Below, one piece after another: positions 6,785-9,782 of a stretch of 9,782 bases of DNA. The notes under the pieces are model-generated. The model saw only the letters and a list, made by a program, of their open reading frames with translations. It made no database searches and was not told the DNA's origin. Numbering within the stretch: position 1 is the first letter of the stretch; each line of letters opens with the position of its first letter. Source of the stretch: Methylococcaceae bacterium (lineage in GTDB: Bacteria; Pseudomonadota; Gammaproteobacteria; Methylococcales; Methylomonadaceae); contig SXIZ01000207.1 of the NCBI GenBank assembly GCA_005779525.1, positions 1 through 9,782 on the forward strand, read 5' to 3'. Made by a program: the position numbers and the translations under genes.

Positions 6785-9463
6785 TTAAATAAACCAGGGG
6801 GCAACTTTATCTGCATTGATGCCATATTTTGCAATAGCTTCCTCAATTTTAGCGACTGGTATCTGCTTTTGATCCGCTAAACTTTTAAGTGCTGCAATCA
6901 CAATATGGAATCGATCGACTTCAAAGAAACTCCGTAATTGCTCACGGGTATCCGAACGCCCAAAACCATCCGTACCCAATACAGTATAGGAGTTTGAGAT
7001 AAAGGGACGGATTTGCTCAGCAAAGGCGCGCATATAGTCAGTCGAAGCAATAATTGGCGCAGAATTGGTACTCAACAAACGCGTCACATGTGCGACTTTC
7101 GGCTCTTGAGTGGGATGCAAACGATTCCAACGTTCACAATCTTGTCCATCTCGCGCCAACTCATTGAAGCTGGTACAACTCCATAAATCAGCAGACACCC
7201 CCCAATCCTCTTGCAACAATTCTGCGGCAGCGACTGCTTCGCAGAAAATCGTCCCTGAACCTAATAAATTAACGCGCAGCTTGGCATTGCGTTTCGCAGG
7301 TTTAAACAAGTACATGCCTTTCAAAATATCGGGTGCAGCACCTTCAGGCATAGGCGGTTGATCATAGTTTTCATTCATCACAGTAATGTAATAAAACACA
7401 TCTTCCTGTTCGGCATACATTCTACGCATACCGTCTTGAATAATCACTGCTAATTCATAGGCATACACTGGATCATACGCCACACAGTTTGGAACCGTCG
7501 CAGCAATCAAGTGGCTATGACCATCTTCATGTTGCAAGCCTTCACCATTCAATGTGGTTCGACCTGCCGTGCCACCCAGTAAAAACCCACGGGTACGTTG
7601 ATCTGCTGCCGCCCAAATTAAATCTGCTACCCGTTGGAAGCCAAACATGGAGTAGTAAATAAAAAATGGAATCATTGGCACGCCATGCGTAGAGTAAGAA
7701 GTTCCTGCAGCAATCCAATCGCACAAACCGCCAGCTTCGTTAATACCTTCTTGCAATACCTGACCATGTTTGTCTTCTTTATAAAACATCAACTGATCAG
7801 CGTCTTGTGGCGTATATAACTGCCCGACTTGCGACCAAATCCCTAATTGTCTGAACATGGGCTCCATACCAAACGTCCGCGATTCATCGGGCACAATCGG
7901 CACAATATGTTTACCAATTTTGGAATCTTTAGTCAGGATATTTAATATCCTTACAAACGCCATGGTTGTGGAGATTTCATGACCTTGGCCTGTTCCATCC
8001 AACATGGTCTGAAACGCAGTGAGTGGCGGAATTTCCAGAGACTGTGCTTTGGTACGACGTGAAGGTAAATTCCCGCCGAGCTCTGCACGACGCTGACGCA
8101 TATAATTCAGCTCTTTGGAGTCTTCTGCAAATTTTAGATAGGGTAAGTCATGTAAGTCTTCATCTTTGACGGGCAGCTCAAAGCGGTCGCGCATATTGCG
8201 GATCGATTCATCACTCATTTTTTTCTGCTGATGACTGGTATTTTGCGCCTGTCCCGAGGTGCCCATGCCGTAACCTTTAATGGTTTTAGCCAAAATGACT
8301 GTCGGTTGGCCTTTATGCGTTACCGCGGCTTGAAATGCTGCGTACACTTTAATGGAGTCGTGTCCACCGCGATTGAGTTCCCAAATATCGCGATCAGTAT
8401 AATCAGAAACTAAAGCTTTAAGTTCGGGGGTATTAAAGAAAAATTCCCGTACATAGGCACCATCTTTAGATTTAAACGTTTGATAATCACCATCGACGCA
8501 TTCCAACATACGTTTGGCAATCAAGCCTTGCTTATCGCGGGCTAACAATGCATCCCAACGTCGTCCCCAAATAACTTTGATCACATTCCAGCCAGCACCG
8601 CGGAAATTACCTTCTAACTCTTGGATAATTTTTCCGTTACCACGGACGGGGCCGTCTAAACGCTGTAAATTACAGTTGACTACAAAAATAAGGTTGTCTA
8701 ATTTTTCGCGCCCTGCCATGCCAATTGCACCTAACGCTTCTGGCTCATCGGTTTCACCGTCACCCAAAAAGGCCCAGACTTTACGTCCGTCGGTATTGGC
8801 TAAACCGCGATCTTGAATGTAGCGCATAAAGCGAGCTTGATAAATCGCCATGATTGGACCTAATCCCATCGATACCGTTGGAAATTGCCAAAAATCCGGC
8901 ATTAACCAAGGGTGCGGATAGGAACTTAAACCATTCCCGCCTACTTCTTGACGGAAACTATCGAGCTGCTCTTCGGTCAGCTGCCCAAGTAACATTGCTC
9001 TGGCATAGTTACCGGGTGAAGAATGTCCTTGGAAGAAAACTAAGTCGCCTTCATGTTTATCCGAAGGTGCATGCCAAAAGTGATTTTGTCCAACTTCGTA
9101 TAAAGTGGCTACTGAGGCAAAACTAGCAATATGCCCCCCCACATTGCTATGTTTACTGGCGCGTAACACCATAATCATCGCATTCCAACGCACATACGAA
9201 CGAATTTTGCGTTCGATGGTAGTATCTCCAGGATATGGCGGTTGTTGTGAAATGGGGATAGTGTTTATATAAGGAGTATTGGCGCTGAAAGGGATATTAG
9301 CACCAGACTGACGAGCTATGGCCACCAACTGCTCTATCAGAAAATAGGCTCTATCGGTGCCTTCTTGGGCTAAAACCGCTTGTAAAGCCTCGACCCATTC
9401 ACGGGTTTCGATGGGATCAATATCAGTTTGGCCAGTTATATCAGTAATTAAACCTGAGGTCAT
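6785..9463 (-). CDS. aceE: pyruvate dehydrogenase E1 component, homodimeric type
   Basis: E1 decarboxylates pyruvate using thiamine diphosphate and Mg2+ and passes the acetyl group to the lipoyl arm of AceF. The 892 residues match the usual length of about 890 for the single-chain E1. Visible features are the N-terminal E2-binding region (ETREWVEALQAV, about 19-30), HSNVGGHIASFASVATLYEVG (about 105-125) in the active-site region, and the thiamine diphosphate motif GDGETDEPEALG (234-245) ending in NCNLQRLDGPVRGNGK (263-278). The middle domain has GEGLQHEDGHSHL, and the C-terminal domain has ELARDGQDCERWN and LGTDGFGRSDTR. The start ATG is preceded by AGGAG with 6-nt spacing. It is the first gene of the operon. 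No pdhR-like gene precedes it within the window, unlike the enterobacterial pdhR-aceE-aceF-lpd order. Nothing is broken or missing. Confidence 0.98.
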   Translation of the reverse strand: MTSGLITDITGQTDIDPIETREWVEALQAVLAQEGTDRAYFLIEQLVAIARQSGANIPFSANTPYINTIPISQQPPYPGDTTIERKIRSYVRWNAMIMVLRASKHSNVGGHIASFASVATLYEVGQNHFWHAPSDKHEGDLVFFQGHSSPGNYARAMLLGQLTEEQLDSFRQEVGGNGLSSYPHPWLMPDFWQFPTVSMGLGPIMAIYQARFMRYIQDRGLANTDGRKVWAFLGDGETDEPEALGAIGMAGREKLDNLIFVVNCNLQRLDGPVRGNGKIIQELEGNFRGAGWNVIKVIWGRRWDALLARDKQGLIAKRMLECVDGDYQTFKSKDGAYVREFFFNTPELKALVSDYTDRDIWELNRGGHDSIKVYAAFQAAVTHKGQPTVILAKTIKGYGMGTSGQAQNTSHQQKKMSDESIRNMRDRFELPVKDEDLHDLPYLKFAEDSKELNYMRQRRAELGGNLPSRRTKAQSLEIPPLTAFQTMLDGTGQGHEISTTMAFVRILNILTKDSKIGKHIVPIVPDESRTFGMEPMFRQLGIWSQVGQLYTPQDADQLMFYKEDKHGQVLQEGINEAGGLCDWIAAGTSYSTHGVPMIPFFIYYSMFGFQRVADLIWAAADQRTRGFLLGGTAGRTTLNGEGLQHEDGHSHLIAATVPNCVAYDPVYAYELAVIIQDGMRRMYAEQEDVFYYITVMNENYDQPPMPEGAAPDILKGMYLFKPAKRNAKLRVNLLGSGTIFCEAVAAAELLQEDWGVSADLWSCTSFNELARDGQDCERWNRLHPTQEPKVAHVTRLLSTNSAPIIASTDYMRAFAEQIRPFISNSYTVLGTDGFGRSDTREQLRSFFEVDRFHIVIAALKSLADQKQIPVAKIEEAIAKYGINADKVAPWFI

Positions 9464-9631
9464 TCTTGACTCCTAAATAAAGTGGATATGCTAAATATAT
9501 ACTAACGCAGACGTTTCGTGCATGTATTAGAAACAGGACGTCAAATTACATGGATGGATTTGCGTTGATAAATTCCGCGCCAACGTGTGTAAGCTCATAG
9601 TGAAATGGCCTCCTCGTTGAGCGGTTAATAA
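9464..9631 (-). promoter_or_regulatory. upstream region of the pdh operon, with a weak candidate -10 box
   Basis: The 168 bases before aceE should hold the operon promoter. On the minus strand TATATT (9499-9494) resembles a -10 box (five of six), but the -35 at 17-nt spacing, TGCACG, matches only three of six. A TTGACG (9544-9539) has no good -10 at the right distance. GTTTC and GAAAC with GAC/GTC flanks form an interrupted inverted repeat around 9510-9542 that could be an operator. I recognise no PdhR-type operator. The ribosome binding site AGGAG is at 9474-9470. Confidence 0.3.
9527..9598 (-). CDS. possible 23-residue leader ORF upstream of aceE
   Basis: On the minus strand a strong GAGGAGG is followed after 10 bases by ATG and 23 codons (MSLHTLARNLSTQIHPCNLT then SCF) ending in TAA at 9529-9527. 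It ends 63 nt before the aceE start codon. Apart from its good Shine-Dalgarno sequence it has no recognisable domain, and there is no obvious run of one regulatory amino acid. Such short frames occur by chance, so this is only a candidate leader peptide or a coincidence. Confidence 0.2.
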   Translation of the reverse strand: MSLHTLARNLSTQIHPCNLTSCF

Positions 9632-9782
9632 TTAATTTTCGTAATTACGCCCGTAAAAAATCTCACTCATTTCAGTATGTAACTGATCCTCAATATTTAA
9701 TTTTTGCTCTTCAGTTAAATCGTCTTCCTTTTCAAATAAATAGTTTTCCAATTCGGTTTCTTTCAGCATCATTTTGGTATGG
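9632..9782 (-). CDS. C-terminal part of a small acidic hypothetical protein (5' end probably off window)
   Basis: An open frame on the minus strand runs from the right edge to TAA at 9634-9632 and gives about 49 residues. The visible part contains two adjacent ATGs (9772 and 9769). No Shine-Dalgarno sequence is visible before either, so the gene probably begins outside the window. From the first ATG there are 46 residues, 14 of them Asp or Glu against four Lys or Arg, with predicted helical character (KETELENYLFEKEDD, then LTEEQKLNIEDQL) and an aromatic end (EIFYGRNYEN). It has no membrane segment. I do not recognise a family. The strongly non-random composition supports a real gene over a chance frame. 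It is on the same strand as aceE, 168 bases upstream. Confidence 0.5.
   Translation of the reverse strand, partial: HTKMMLKETELENYLFEKEDDLTEEQKLNIEDQLHTEMSEIFYGRNYEN

Overview
The window reads as chromosomal DNA of a gammaproteobacterium with moderate-to-low GC (low-to-mid forties percent by eye). The evidence is the protein character. There is a homodimeric, AceE-type pyruvate dehydrogenase E1 closely resembling the enterobacterial enzyme, a matching AceF and Lpd in one operon, and an FtsH with a typical proteobacterial AAA/M41 core. I cannot name a genus. No mobile element, tRNA, rRNA or CRISPR array was seen.

Layout. Positions 2-1099 (+) hold the C-terminal part of ftsH, whose 5' end lies off the left edge. 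Positions 1100-1299 form a short convergent intergenic region with a possible ftsH terminator and a 49-bp near-perfect palindrome, probably a bidirectional terminator. Everything else runs on the minus strand. Positions 1300-3687 encode a membrane-anchored GAF-PAS-GGDEF-EAL protein that keeps all the signature motifs for both making and breaking c-di-GMP. Positions 3688-4043 are a gene-free stretch of about 350 bases with several inverted repeats. One is a textbook intrinsic terminator (3708-3737) that reads toward the GGDEF-EAL gene and lies just upstream of its ribosome binding site. Positions 4044-9463 carry the pyruvate dehydrogenase operon in the order aceE, aceF, lpdA, with gaps of only 14-15 nt. 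Positions 9464-9631 are the upstream region of aceE, and 9632-9782 hold the end of a small acidic protein of unknown function that runs off the right edge.

How the genes work together. AceE (E1), AceF (E2) and Lpd (E3) form the complex that converts pyruvate, CoA and NAD+ to acetyl-CoA, CO2 and NADH; each has its catalytic and cofactor motifs intact. FtsH is the membrane ATP-dependent protease. The GGDEF-EAL protein is a sensory c-di-GMP enzyme. It lies downstream of the pdh operon on the same strand but is separated from it by terminator-like structures, so it is probably controlled separately or conditionally.

Most of the window is ordinary housekeeping DNA. The point most worth checking is the GGDEF-EAL leader: the longest open frame starts inside the terminator hairpin, so its first 18 residues are probably not real and transcription into the gene may be controlled by attenuation.
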